Assembly (NCBI RefSeq): GCF_900113695.1
Contig: NZ_FOQH01000003.1
Location: forward strand, 434,001-498,000
Length of the DNA: 64,000 nucleotides
Direction: 5' to 3'
Source of the DNA: Albimonas pacifica
GTDB taxonomy: Bacteria > Pseudomonadota > Alphaproteobacteria > Rhodobacterales > Rhodobacteraceae
The notes beneath the pieces were generated by a model. That model ran no database searches, was not told the origin of the DNA, and saw only the letters and a program-made list of their open reading frames with translations. Positions 28,101 to 35,259 of the stretch are shown here, piece after piece (position 1 is the stretch's first letter; each line of letters begins with the position of its first letter). The position numbers were made by a program, and so were the translations under genes.

Positions 28101-28328
28101 CGGGCTGGGATGGCCGAAGCCCGCCAGGATGCCGTCGCCATGCAGGTCGAAGATGCGCCCGCCCAGCGAGGTCACCCGGCGCTCGTGCACGGTCCACACG
28201 GCGCGCACGAGATCGGCGAAGACCTCCGCCTCCAGCATCGACGACAGGCGGACCGAGCCGCACAGGTCGGAAAACAGGATGGTCAGGTGGCGTCGGCGCC
28301 TGGAAGATCGCTCGCGCGGGGCCGGCAT
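25197..28328 (-). CDS. Class III adenylate/guanylate cyclase fused to AAA-type ATPase and TPR-like region
   Basis: 1043 residues from ATG 28328 (AGGA 9 nt upstream). Domain 1 (about 12-165) is a class III cyclase catalytic domain with metal Asp21 (FSDLCGSV) and Asp65 (HGDGILAGF), and GQPVNVAARLSDL near the end, carrying the transition-state Asn/Arg. Domain 2 has Walker A GEAGAGKS (240-247) and Walker B LLCIDDLHWAD (371-381), as in STAND-type regulatory ATPases. The remaining ~450 residues are Ala-rich helical repeats like TPRs. Cyclase-STAND-TPR fusions are known but their inputs are mostly uncharacterised. Divergent from the di-heme cytochrome gene and 1.9 kb from a CRP-type regulator, which could sense its product. 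Not proved to make cAMP and not cGMP. Confidence 0.88.
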   Translation of the reverse strand: MPAPRERSSRRRRHLTILFSDLCGSVRLSSMLEAEVFADLVRAVWTVHERRVTSLGGRIFDLHGDGILAGFGHPSPAEDDARRALDAALSLHAATDEIAAMAPGVPAELVRLHIGVHSGLVLVDEGPGGAGLSLFGQPVNVAARLSDLAEAGETLVSEAALGPVRRFYDCSPPTALRLQGVAEPIPCVLVGGRRRPALDREPKYRGSIRRLVGRQAEMAELRECLSPAGLRRGAAAAVLGEAGAGKSRLLEERLAELAAPPAPETPDAPGDSPAPGLADGRPAAPRADAPPDIHRGVCERFLGAEPFQPFVQMLRRLGPEAVEGAPATERAALDRLLAPGAAASAEALGIDTMSAALVGVFARRAARAPQLLCIDDLHWADAGARRVLADLLRARPRGVSVLAATRGEGEDAGRGLDAAAAGGSGDGVDGWRFDRLIRLGPIGEAACREAVGLLKPGLSGFESALCCEVSGGNPLFLEEVCHALSDVASDPRAALDWRLDAWLEQTIETRLHALPERLQTVVHACAAVGPTAPRALVDAVLDPPPAEAELEALAHSDLLYPSGGDGALTFKHGIARDVIYRTIGLEDRRALHARIAAALERGAGAGPEGPSIELLAHHAWRAGDLRAAAEHAEKAGDKAAAASALDRAGAQFSVALDALEQLPQDAGVRASRVSVACRLAFASVFDPSAEAIARVERARAAAEAAGDRRGAARIDYWAGYLLYAAGDGRRAVARLGAAAKAARQIEDANLAVQAAACLGNCHVAAGRHDAAEAVLGPTLAAMRPHLALELVRVGYAYALASRAASLADRGDYAAADAAFEEALETVRGLDHEVEGSVLLLWNAAALQQGRWEAAAERIARARAVAERVRSLYLALRGRAAEAYAGSLTDPGPGSLAALLGATERLEARGMRLWSSLSYGWLAEAAVARGDLVLARRAAAQALARARADDRLGEIIARRALAPALAAAGDARGARRRLAAAFAAAEARGSRPELALCRLAEGRVALELGERDAARAGLERAGEALEALDMAGRAAGIPDLLARL

Positions 28329-28468
28329 GTGTCTGGGTCCTGTGCGCGGGGCGCAAAGAGATGGGCGCGCCGCGCGGGCGAAACGCGCGGCGTTGGGTCG
28401 GTCGGCGGAACGATAGGGCGGATGCCGGGCGGAAGTCGAGCGCCGGGCGCGACTGAGGGAGGGGTGGA

Positions 28469-30448
28469 ATGACCGAGCGGAACGAGGGCGCCGGAGAGGC
28501 GCGGATCGGGGTGCAATCCAGGCGTGTGGAGACCCCTGCGCAGGTCGCGTACGACGAAGGGTCAAGCCGCGTGCGGGAGCGGCCCGGCGCAGGCGGCGAG
28601 GGCGGCGCGCGCCCTGCGCGGCGGGCTCTTGCGCGGCGGCGGCGCGGGCGGCGGCTGGCGCTGCTGGCGGCGGGGGCCGCGGCGGCGCTGGGCCTCGGTC
28701 TCGCGCCCGCGGGCGAAGGGCCGCGGGCGGGGCCGGGGACCTACGTGCTCGACCAGGGCCCCGCCTGGTCGCCGGAGCTGCGGCGGGAGTGGAGCCGCCT
28801 CGACCAGGGCTCGGCGCTGATCCCGATGGCCTGGGCGCGGGCGCTGAGCGTGGACGGCGCGGCGCAGGGGCCGGGGTTCCTCGACGACGGCCTGGCGCGG
28901 TTCGGCTTCCTCGCCGACCTCTACGACCCGGACGCGCTGCCGGTGGGCTTCACCGACGCCGTGCTCGACGGGCAGGAGGTGCTGGGCATGACCTGCGCCG
29001 CCTGCCACACCCGCGAGATCGAGATCGACGGGCGCGCCTATCGCGCCGACGGGGGCCCCGCGCTCGCCGACCACCTGGCCTTCACCGAGGCGCTGCGCGA
29101 CGCGATGGGCGCGACGCTCGCAGACCCCGCGGCCTTCGAGGCCTTCGCCGGGCGGGTCGCGGCCGCGGGCGGCGAGCCCGACCCGCAGGCGCTGCGCGCG
29201 GCGGCGGCGCGGTGGTTCTCGGACTTCGACCTGATCACCACCCGCTCGGATCCCGGCGACGTGCGCTGGGGGCCGGGGCGCATCGATGCGCTGCAGATGA
29301 TCTCGAACCGGCTGACCGGGCTCGACATCAACGAGCCGGACATCCGCCGGATCCCCGGCAACATCCGTCCCGCCACCGCGCCGGCGCGCAACCCGTTCCT
29401 GTGGAACGCCACCCGCCAGAGCCGGACCCAGTGGCTGGGCTTCGCCTCCAACGCCTCGTCGATGGACCGGCTTGGGCGCAACGTGGGGCAGGTCTACGGG
29501 GTCTTCGCCCGCTTCGGCGTGCACCGGCGCACGGGCGGGCTGCAGATCGTGAGCAACCTCGACCTGCTGTCCGAGAACTCGGTGAACTTCGAGAACCTCG
29601 AGCGGCTGGAGGCGCTGGTCGCCGAGATGGGCCCCCCGGCCTTCCCCTTCCCCCCGACGGTGGAGGAGGAGGCGCTGATCGCCCAGGGCGAGGCGCTTTT
29701 CGCCCGCCGCTGCCAGGCCTGCCACGCCCTGGAGCCCAAGGCCTGGTCCGCGCTCGCGCCGGAGCGGGAGCGGCCGGCCCAGGGCTTCGCCGACCAGCCG
29801 GCCTATTTCGCGACGCCGCTCGCCGACGTGGGCACCGACGTGCGTCAGTGCCTGGTCTTCGCGGGCAAGGTGAAGACTGGGATGCTGATGGACGGCTACC
29901 TGCGCCTGCCCAAGATGATGGGCGGGGGCATCGGGCCGCTGGGCGACGAGGCCACGCCGAAGGAGGCGCTGGCGCTGACGGTGAAGGGCGCGGTGGTGCA
30001 GTGGAAGCTGAGCGGGCTGCCCGACGCGCCCTCGGTCCTGTCGACGGCGGCGGGGCTGATCCGCGGCGCGGGCCGCTCGAGCTCGATCGCCGAGCTGACC
30101 GCCTTCGTCGACGAGCCCGCCCCCGCGGCCCCGGCGAGCTGCCGCTACGCGGGCCGCGCGCTGCACGGCGTCTGGGCGGCGGCGCCCTACCTGCACAACG
30201 GCTCGGTCCGGTCGCTGCGCCAGCTGCTGGAGCCGGCGGCGGCGCGGGACGCGTCCTTCGCGGTGGGGCCGGTCTACGACCTCGAGGAGGGGGGCCTCGC
30301 GCGCGAGCAGCCCGAGGGCGCCTTCGTGCTGGAGACCACCGGCTGCGAGGCGCCGGCCTCGGGCGACAGCCGCTGCGGGCACGAATACGGGGTGGACCTC
30401 GCGCCCGGGCAGAAGGACGCGCTGGTGGCCTACCTCAAGCGCCTCTGA
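28469..30448 (+). CDS. Di-heme c-type cytochrome of the cytochrome c peroxidase/RoxA-like group
   Basis: 659 residues from ATG 28469, chosen for the GGGAGGGG ribosome-binding site; a GTG at 28571 would remove 34 residues. A hydrophobic segment (about residues 61-80, LALLAAGAAAALGLGLAPA) after a poly-Arg stretch looks like an uncleaved or late signal-anchor. Two CxxCH heme sites are visible, MTCAACH (residues 174-180) and RCQACH (about 414-419), plus ALHGVWAAAPYLHNGSVRSL, typical of RoxA-like and cytochrome c peroxidase-type di-heme proteins. It should act in the periplasm in electron transfer or oxidation of an organic substrate. Homologues include rubber-cleaving oxygenases, but its substrate cannot be assigned. 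It is followed by the palindromic element. Confidence 0.85.
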   Translation: MTERNEGAGEARIGVQSRRVETPAQVAYDEGSSRVRERPGAGGEGGARPARRALARRRRGRRLALLAAGAAAALGLGLAPAGEGPRAGPGTYVLDQGPAWSPELRREWSRLDQGSALIPMAWARALSVDGAAQGPGFLDDGLARFGFLADLYDPDALPVGFTDAVLDGQEVLGMTCAACHTREIEIDGRAYRADGGPALADHLAFTEALRDAMGATLADPAAFEAFAGRVAAAGGEPDPQALRAAAARWFSDFDLITTRSDPGDVRWGPGRIDALQMISNRLTGLDINEPDIRRIPGNIRPATAPARNPFLWNATRQSRTQWLGFASNASSMDRLGRNVGQVYGVFARFGVHRRTGGLQIVSNLDLLSENSVNFENLERLEALVAEMGPPAFPFPPTVEEEALIAQGEALFARRCQACHALEPKAWSALAPERERPAQGFADQPAYFATPLADVGTDVRQCLVFAGKVKTGMLMDGYLRLPKMMGGGIGPLGDEATPKEALALTVKGAVVQWKLSGLPDAPSVLSTAAGLIRGAGRSSSIAELTAFVDEPAPAAPASCRYAGRALHGVWAAAPYLHNGSVRSLRQLLEPAAARDASFAVGPVYDLEEGGLAREQPEGAFVLETTGCEAPASGDSRCGHEYGVDLAPGQKDALVAYLKRL

Positions 30449-30475
30449 CGGCGGGGAGGGCGTCGCGCCCGACAG

Positions 30476-30511
30476 GGGCGCGACGCAGCCGGGCCCGCCG
30501 CCGGGGCGCCT
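30476..30511 (-). repeat. Partial accessory module of the 270-bp element, inverted
   Basis: The reverse complement starts AGGCGCCCCGGCGGCGGG and ends GGCTGCGTCGCGCCC, close to the accessory-module end of copy A. It sits 28 bp before copy D in the opposite orientation, without its 163-bp palindrome. Confidence 0.5.
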
Positions 30512-30538
30512 CCGGGCCCTTCCGGGGAGCGGTCCGCA

Positions 30539-30806
30539 GGCGCCCTGCGGGCGGGCTTGGCAGGGGCGCACGCGGGGAAGGGAGGCGCGGGACGGGGAGG
30601 GGGGAGCCTCCGGCGGGCTCCTGACTCACCCGGGAACAGGGCCGCGCCTGCTCCCCGCAGCCGTCCGTCGCTTGCGATGCCTGAGCGACTCGCCCGCCCC
30701 GGTCAAGGACAAGCCCCCCTGCGGAGGGTCGCTGCGCGATCCCTGACCGGGGCGGACGAGTCGCTCTTTCCGGCATCCGCGACGGACGGCTCCGGGGAAC
30801 AGGCGC
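30539..30806 (+). repeat. 270-bp dispersed palindromic element, copy D
   Basis: Accessory module 30539-30643 (GGCGCCCTGCGGGCGGGC start, GGAGCC/GGCTCC hairpin at about 30603-30621); 163-bp palindrome 30644-30806. The outer arm TCCGTCGC/GCGACGGA matches copy C; the inner arm CCCGCCCCGG/CCGGGGCGGA has one mismatch; the tip is the most diverged of the four. Between the convergent cytochrome and crotonase genes. The rest of 30449-30874 is GC-rich without a gene. Confidence 0.85.
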
Positions 30807-30874
30807 TCCGCGGGGGAGGCCGGGCCGGGCGCCCGGGGGCGGGCGTCGCGGGCGCGCGGGGGCGCGCGGGCGGG

Positions 30875-31759
30875 TCAGGGCTCCTGCGGCCACCAGGGGT
30901 ACTGGCTGGGCATGTCGGTCGAGACCTTGCCGGGGAAGGCGGCCTTGCGCTTCTCGAGGAACGAGGCGACGCCCTCCTTCACGTCCCCGTGGCGGCCGCG
31001 CTCGAGCGACATCGGCGCGTCGATCTCCAGAAGGCCCCAGGGGTCGGGAGCGCCGGCGAAGCGCCACAGGAGCTGGCGGGTCAGGGCCACCGAAACCGGG
31101 GCGCTGTCGGCGGTCAGTTCGGCGGCGATCTCGAGGGCGCGGTCGAGCAGGGCCTCGGGCGCGACGATCTCGGAGACGAGGCCGCCGGAGAGGGCCTCGT
31201 CCGGGCCGAAGACGCGGCCCGACATCGACCAGCGCAGCGCCTGGGGCAGGCCGACGATGCGGGGCAGGAACCAGGCCGAGCCCGCCTCGGGCACCAGGCC
31301 GCGGCGGGCGAAGATGAAGCCGAGCTTGGCGCCCTCCGCCACGATCCGCACGTCCATCGGCAGGGTCAGCGTCAGGCCCACGCCCACGGCCGCGCCGTTG
31401 ATCGCGGCGATCACCGGCTTGGGGCTGTCGAAAATCGCCTCGACGAAGCCGCCGCCGACCTGGCGCTTGCCGCTTCCGGCCATGTCGCCGAACATCTGCG
31501 CCTTGCCCTCGCCGGAGCTGTCGAAGGCGTCGGCGCCGGCGGAGACGTCGGCCCCCGCGCAGAAGGCGCGCCCGGCGCCGGTGACCACCACCGCGCGCAC
31601 CGCGTCGTCGGCGGCGGCCTCGCGCAGGGCGCGGGCGAGCTCGACGCCCATCGTCCCGGTGTAGGCGTTGAGCTTGTCGGGGCGGTTCAGCGTGATCACG
31701 CACACGTCGCCATGGCGCGCCACGGCGATGTCGGACCAGGCCGCGGGGGCGTCCTGCAT
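30875..31759 (-). CDS. Enoyl-CoA hydratase/isomerase (crotonase) family protein
   Basis: 294 residues, ATG 31759 with AGGAGGAGACC upstream. Oxyanion-hole motifs are FCAGADVSAGAD and NGAAVGVGLTLTLPMDVRIVA; GLVPEAGSAWFLPRIVG follows. Enoyl-CoA hydratases of this subgroup have an acidic residue in the VPEAGS region instead of the classic Glu pair, and an isomerase-like reaction is possible. It appears monocistronic: the next upstream gene starts 98 bp away from a separate region and the palindromic element follows the stop. Its pathway is not clear from neighbours. Confidence 0.88.
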   Translation of the reverse strand: MQDAPAAWSDIAVARHGDVCVITLNRPDKLNAYTGTMGVELARALREAAADDAVRAVVVTGAGRAFCAGADVSAGADAFDSSGEGKAQMFGDMAGSGKRQVGGGFVEAIFDSPKPVIAAINGAAVGVGLTLTLPMDVRIVAEGAKLGFIFARRGLVPEAGSAWFLPRIVGLPQALRWSMSGRVFGPDEALSGGLVSEIVAPEALLDRALEIAAELTADSAPVSVALTRQLLWRFAGAPDPWGLLEIDAPMSLERGRHGDVKEGVASFLEKRKAAFPGKVSTDMPSQYPWWPQEP

Positions 31760-31857
31760 GGGGGTCTCCTCCTGAAGTCGCGGTTCCGCCTCGGTCGGGC
31801 GGATTCCATCAGGGACCCATACTGCCGCGGCCGCGCGCCGCGGTCACCCCCGGCGCG

Positions 31858-32898
31858 TCAGTTCCGGTGGATCCGGCAGATCGCGCCCGAGCGGCGCAGG
31901 CGCAGGCAGAAGTTCATCGCCTCGTTGCGGCTGCCGGCCGGGGCCTGGACCGTGTACCACTGCTGCGTGCCGCGCCCGGGGATCGTGGCGCGCACCACCC
32001 GCAGGTCGGTCCCGCCCAGCACGCCGCCGTGGAGCCGGCGCACGCGCCCCGCGAGGCTCTCGGCCGCGCCGCGCCGGCGGGCGGTGGCGATGACCACGCC
32101 CCAGGGCGGCACGGGGTCCGCGAACTCGCGCACCCGGCGGGTCGAGGCCTGCTCGACGCAGGCCTCCTGGAAGGGCGCGTCGGCGGCGAGGCGGTAGTCC
32201 ACCCCCTCGGGCGGGGCGTCGCGCCAGGCGCGGGCGGAGTGGCCGGTGATCGCGTCGACATAGTCCAGCGTCTCGCCCGGCAGGATCGCGTCGGGGTTCG
32301 CCAGGAACCGCTCGGCCCGGTTCTCGCCGCCGTTGTAGGCGACCGCGGCGAGGCCGGGGTTGCCGAAACGCTCGGAGAGCTCGGCGAGGTAGGCGGCGGA
32401 GGCCACGATCGCCTCGGCCGGGTTGAACGGGTCGTCGAGGCCGCGGATCTTCGCGGTGCCCGGCATGAACTGGGCGATGCCCAGCGCGCCGGCGGGGGAG
32501 ACGGCGGCGGAATCGAACAGGCTCTCCTTCCACAGCAGGCGGGCGAGGAAGCCGGCGTCGAGCCCGGCGTCGCCCGCCGCCCGGCCGATCAGGGCGCAGA
32601 CGTCGTCGAAATAGCTCTCCAGCCGGATGCAGCTCCGTCCGTCGGGCGTGCAGCGGGCGTCGGGGTCGAAGGCGACGGGCAGGACCGCGGCGCGGTCGGG
32701 CGGCAGGGCGAGCAGGGGGGGCGTCACGTCGGGCAGCTCCGCCGCCGCGGGCTCCGCGGCCGAGAGGGCGAGGGGCGCGGCGGAGGCCGGCAGTTCCAGC
32801 AGCGGCGCGGCGGCGTCCGCGCGCGTCTGCGCCGCGCCCGGTCCGGGCGCCGCGAGCACGGCCAGCGCGGCGATCAGGGAGGGGAAGCGGCGACGCAT
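31858..32898 (-). CDS. Lytic transglycosylase (SLT-type) with signal peptide and SPOR-like C-terminus
   Basis: 346 residues from ATG 32898. A Sec signal peptide covers about residues 1-23 (FPSLIAALAVLAAPGPGAAQ). The soluble lytic transglycosylase domain is at ~95-245, with catalytic Glu125 in LLWKESLFD followed by SPAGALGIAQFMPGTA and YNGGENRAERF. The last ~75 residues (QWYTVQAPAGSRNEAMNFCLRL) look like a SPOR peptidoglycan-binding domain with a CxLRLRRSGAxC pair. It would cleave murein glycan strands in the periplasm, probably during growth or division. The adjacent small secreted gene is divergent (420-bp gap). Confidence 0.86.
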   Translation of the reverse strand: MRRRFPSLIAALAVLAAPGPGAAQTRADAAAPLLELPASAAPLALSAAEPAAAELPDVTPPLLALPPDRAAVLPVAFDPDARCTPDGRSCIRLESYFDDVCALIGRAAGDAGLDAGFLARLLWKESLFDSAAVSPAGALGIAQFMPGTAKIRGLDDPFNPAEAIVASAAYLAELSERFGNPGLAAVAYNGGENRAERFLANPDAILPGETLDYVDAITGHSARAWRDAPPEGVDYRLAADAPFQEACVEQASTRRVREFADPVPPWGVVIATARRRGAAESLAGRVRRLHGGVLGGTDLRVVRATIPGRGTQQWYTVQAPAGSRNEAMNFCLRLRRSGAICRIHRN

Positions 32899-33318
32899 GT
32901 CCTGCCAGATGGGGGCCGATGGGATCGCGGCAAGGCGCGGCCGCGCCATGCCGCGGCCGCGCGGGCGACGCCGGCGGGCCGTGCGCATCCTCGACTGGGC
33001 GGCGCGCCCTGCGCAAGGGGGCTGCGGCAGGGCCGGGCGCCACGCGCTTGCGGCGCGCAAGACCGGGGCGGAGCCGCGTGGCGGGGCGATCTGCGGCGGG
33101 GCAGGCGCCGGGGGCAGATCGCGCGGAGGCTCGCCGGCCGGGCGGCGCGGATTAGATATGACGGGGGCCGCGTCGCGCCCCATGATCGGGCGCGCGGCCG
33201 AGCGGGCCGCCGCAGAGGACGAACCGCAGAGGACGGACGGCCCGGGCCGCCGCGTCGGCGCACGAGACCGGGCGAGGCGGCAAGGTCCCCGGCCGCCCCC
33301 GCAGGGAGGAGACGACCC
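32899..33318. other. Intergenic region between transglycosylase and secreted-protein genes
   Basis: 420 bp, GC-rich with short inverted repeats; the only A/T-rich patch is around 33151-33160 (ATTAGATATG), a possible -10 region for the plus-strand gene. No RNA or protein gene was recognised. Confidence 0.35.
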
Positions 33319-33900
33319 ATGACCCTTGACCCCCGCGCCACCGCCGCCCTCGCCGCGGCGCTCGCGGCCGGGCTGGCGCTGGCGGCCCCGGCCGCGCAGG
33401 CCGGCGAGACCACGGCCCAGCAGGCCTGCCTCTACCAGTTCCAGCGCAGCGGCGAGCCGAACACCGGCCCCGGAGGGCGCATCGTGCGCTCGCACCGCGC
33501 GGGCGGGGCCTGGGAGATCACGATCATCGACGCGGCCGAGGCGCCCTGGGAATGCCGGGCCGACGACCAGGGCTATGTCGAATACCTGCGCAAGGACCCC
33601 GCCGGCCGCGCCGGACTGCTGCGCGAGGAGCGCCGCGAGGAGCGGCAGGAGGAGCGTCGCAGGGAGGAACGCGCCGAGGCCGGGGACGACCGCTGGGGCG
33701 AGGACACGCGCGAGGCGCGCCAGGCCTGCCGCGCGGCGGTGCGCGAGCGCTCGGGCCGCGGCGGCCTGTCGTTCCGGCGGATCGAGCCCCGCAAGGGCGA
33801 GACCCTGGTGGTGATCGACGACGACGGCGAGAAGGGCAGCTGGCGCTGCGTGGTCACCAACCGGGGCAAGGTCTCGGAGCTGAAGTTCTCGCGCGACTGA
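33319..33900 (+). CDS. Small secreted protein with internal duplication (hypothetical)
   Basis: 193 residues from ATG 33319 (GGGAGGAGACGACCC upstream). A signal peptide spans ~1-29 (LAAALAAGLALAAPAAQA). Two similar ~55-residue units follow: residues ~34-91 (QQACLYQFQRSGEP...WECRADDQGYVEYL) and ~135-192 (RQACRAAVRERSGRG...WRCVVTNRGKVSEL). Each has a Cys near its start and another before its last strand, suggesting a disulfide per unit. They are joined by a highly charged REERREERQEERRREERAE linker. I do not recognise the family. Periplasmic or extracytoplasmic location is likely; function unknown. Confidence 0.78.
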   Translation: MTLDPRATAALAAALAAGLALAAPAAQAGETTAQQACLYQFQRSGEPNTGPGGRIVRSHRAGGAWEITIIDAAEAPWECRADDQGYVEYLRKDPAGRAGLLREERREERQEERRREERAEAGDDRWGEDTREARQACRAAVRERSGRGGLSFRRIEPRKGETLVVIDDDGEKGSWRCVVTNRGKVSELKFSRD

Positions 33901-33955
33901 GGCGACGGGCGCGGCGGCGCGGGCCGGTCCCGGCGCCGCGCCGCCCGCGGCGGGA

Positions 33956-34969
33956 TCAGCCCGCCAGCAGCTCGGCGACGGCGGCGCGCAGGACTGCCTC
34001 GTCGGGGGGCGAGAGCTGGGGGTTGCCGGCGCGGTGGCCCCAGTCGGAGCGGATCGGGCGCAGCTCGATCCGCGGGGCGAGGGCGACCTCGGCCGCGTTG
34101 TCGGCGACCTGGAAGTAGAGGTCGGTGTCGCAGGGCATCAGGATCGTGCGCGCCTCGATCGCGTTGAGCGCCGCCGCGAGGTCCCCGTCGAACACCGGGT
34201 TCGCGGAGATGTCGGAGCGGATCCAGGTCTCGATCATCGACAGCAGGTCCTCGCCCTCGCGGCGCAGGAAATTGCCCTCCCAGCCGCGCAGGATCCAGTC
34301 GTCGTAGCTGGCGAAGCCCGCCTCGCGCCACATCTCGCGGCGGTAGAAGGTCTGGCTGACCGCCCAGCCGGCGTAGATCCGGGCGAAGGCGCGCAGGCCG
34401 CGCAGGGGGCGGGAGACGAAGCGGCCGTCCTGGTAGGCCGCGTCCGCGGTCAGGGCGGCGCGGATGCCCTCCAGGAAGACCTTGTTGTGGGGGCTGGTGC
34501 GGGCCGAGGTGCAGACCGCGCAGATCGTGGCGACCTCCTGCGGGAACAGCGCGCCCCAGTGCAGCGCCTGCTGCCCGCCCATCGACCAGCCGTAGACCAT
34601 CGCCAGCCGCTCGATCCCGAAGACCTCGCGCAGCAGGCGGCGCTGGGCGTGGACGTTGTCCCAGTGGGTGAAGACGGGCCAGCGGCCGTCCGCGAAGGGG
34701 AGCGGCAGGTTGGAGGGCGAGGACGACAGGCCGTTGCCGAACTGGTTCGGAATGATCACGAACCACCGCTCGGGGTCCAGCACCCGGCCCGGGGCGACCA
34801 GCCAGTCGATGTCCGCGTGCTGGGCGCCGTAGGAGGTGGGGTAGAGGATCGCGTTCGACCGGTCCGCGTTCAGCGTGCCGTAGGTGCGGTAGGCGAGCTG
34901 CGCCGCCGGCAGCGTGATCCCCGACTGCAGCGCCGTGGGGCCGAGGTCGAAGGTCTCGTATCCGCTCAT
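33956..34969 (-). CDS. Alpha/beta hydrolase of the homoserine O-acetyltransferase (MetX)-like family
   Basis: 337 residues; ATG 34969 is preceded by GGGAGGGAAAG. Nucleophile Ser129 lies in the elbow [27 protein letters not shown] and a late DWGHRAGN segment (probable His) match MetX-type alpha/beta hydrolases. MetX acetylates homoserine in methionine synthesis, but many homologues in non-met loci are hydrolases of unknown substrate. The fold assignment is firm, and the role is open because no other met genes are present. Confidence 0.82.
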   Translation of the reverse strand: MSGYETFDLGPTALQSGITLPAAQLAYRTYGTLNADRSNAILYPTSYGAQHADIDWLVAPGRVLDPERWFVIIPNQFGNGLSSSPSNLPLPFADGRWPVFTHWDNVHAQRRLLREVFGIERLAMVYGWSMGGQQALHWGALFPQEVATICAVCTSARTSPHNKVFLEGIRAALTADAAYQDGRFVSRPLRGLRAFARIYAGWAVSQTFYRREMWREAGFASYDDWILRGWEGNFLRREGEDLLSMIETWIRSDISANPVFDGDLAAALNAIEARTILMPCDTDLYFQVADNAAEVALAPRIELRPIRSDWGHRAGNPQLSPPDEAVLRAAVAELLAG

Positions 34970-35042
34970 CTTTCCCTCCCGCGCCGGCCGCTCCGGCGCC
35001 GCGGAGCTTCCGCGCCCGCGCCGCGGCGGTCAAGCCCGCGGG

Positions 35043-35061
35043 GGCGCCGCGCCATGGGGCC
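35043..35061 (+). repeat. 19-bp direct repeat, copy 1
   Basis: GGCGCCGCGCCATGGGGCC, repeated exactly at 35151-35169, 108 bp away, in the divergent gap between the MetX-like and DHDPS-like genes. Confidence 0.6.
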
Positions 35062-35150
35062 TGCCCCGCTCTCCCGCGCGCGGAGGTGCGGCGGAGCGGG
35101 CGCTTCCAGCGGAGGCGCGCGGTCGGGGCGCGAGCGGGGGCGCCTCGGTC

Positions 35151-35169
35151 GGCGCCGCGCCATGGGGCC
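35151..35169 (+). repeat. 19-bp direct repeat, copy 2
   Basis: Second exact copy of the 35043-35061 sequence, 91 bp before the DHDPS-family gene start. It may be a regulatory tandem site or a small duplication. Confidence 0.6.
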
Positions 35170-35259
35170 GGCCACGCCCGCGCCTTGACCCCCGCCCGCG
35201 CGCCTGCTCCACCTTTGGCGGAGCCCCGGGAGAGGGCGAGACGGAGGGAGGCGCCGGCC

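Noticed and set aside
25179..28472. A long antisense open frame opposite the cyclase/ATPase gene
   Set aside because: Very high GC content opens frames on the opposite strand. Its translation is Gly/Arg/Ala-rich without domains, while the minus-strand frame has complete cyclase and Walker motifs.
33956..34969. Naming this gene metX
   Set aside because: Only the fold and nucleophile elbow are firm; no methionine-pathway context is seen, so a hydrolase with another substrate cannot be excluded.
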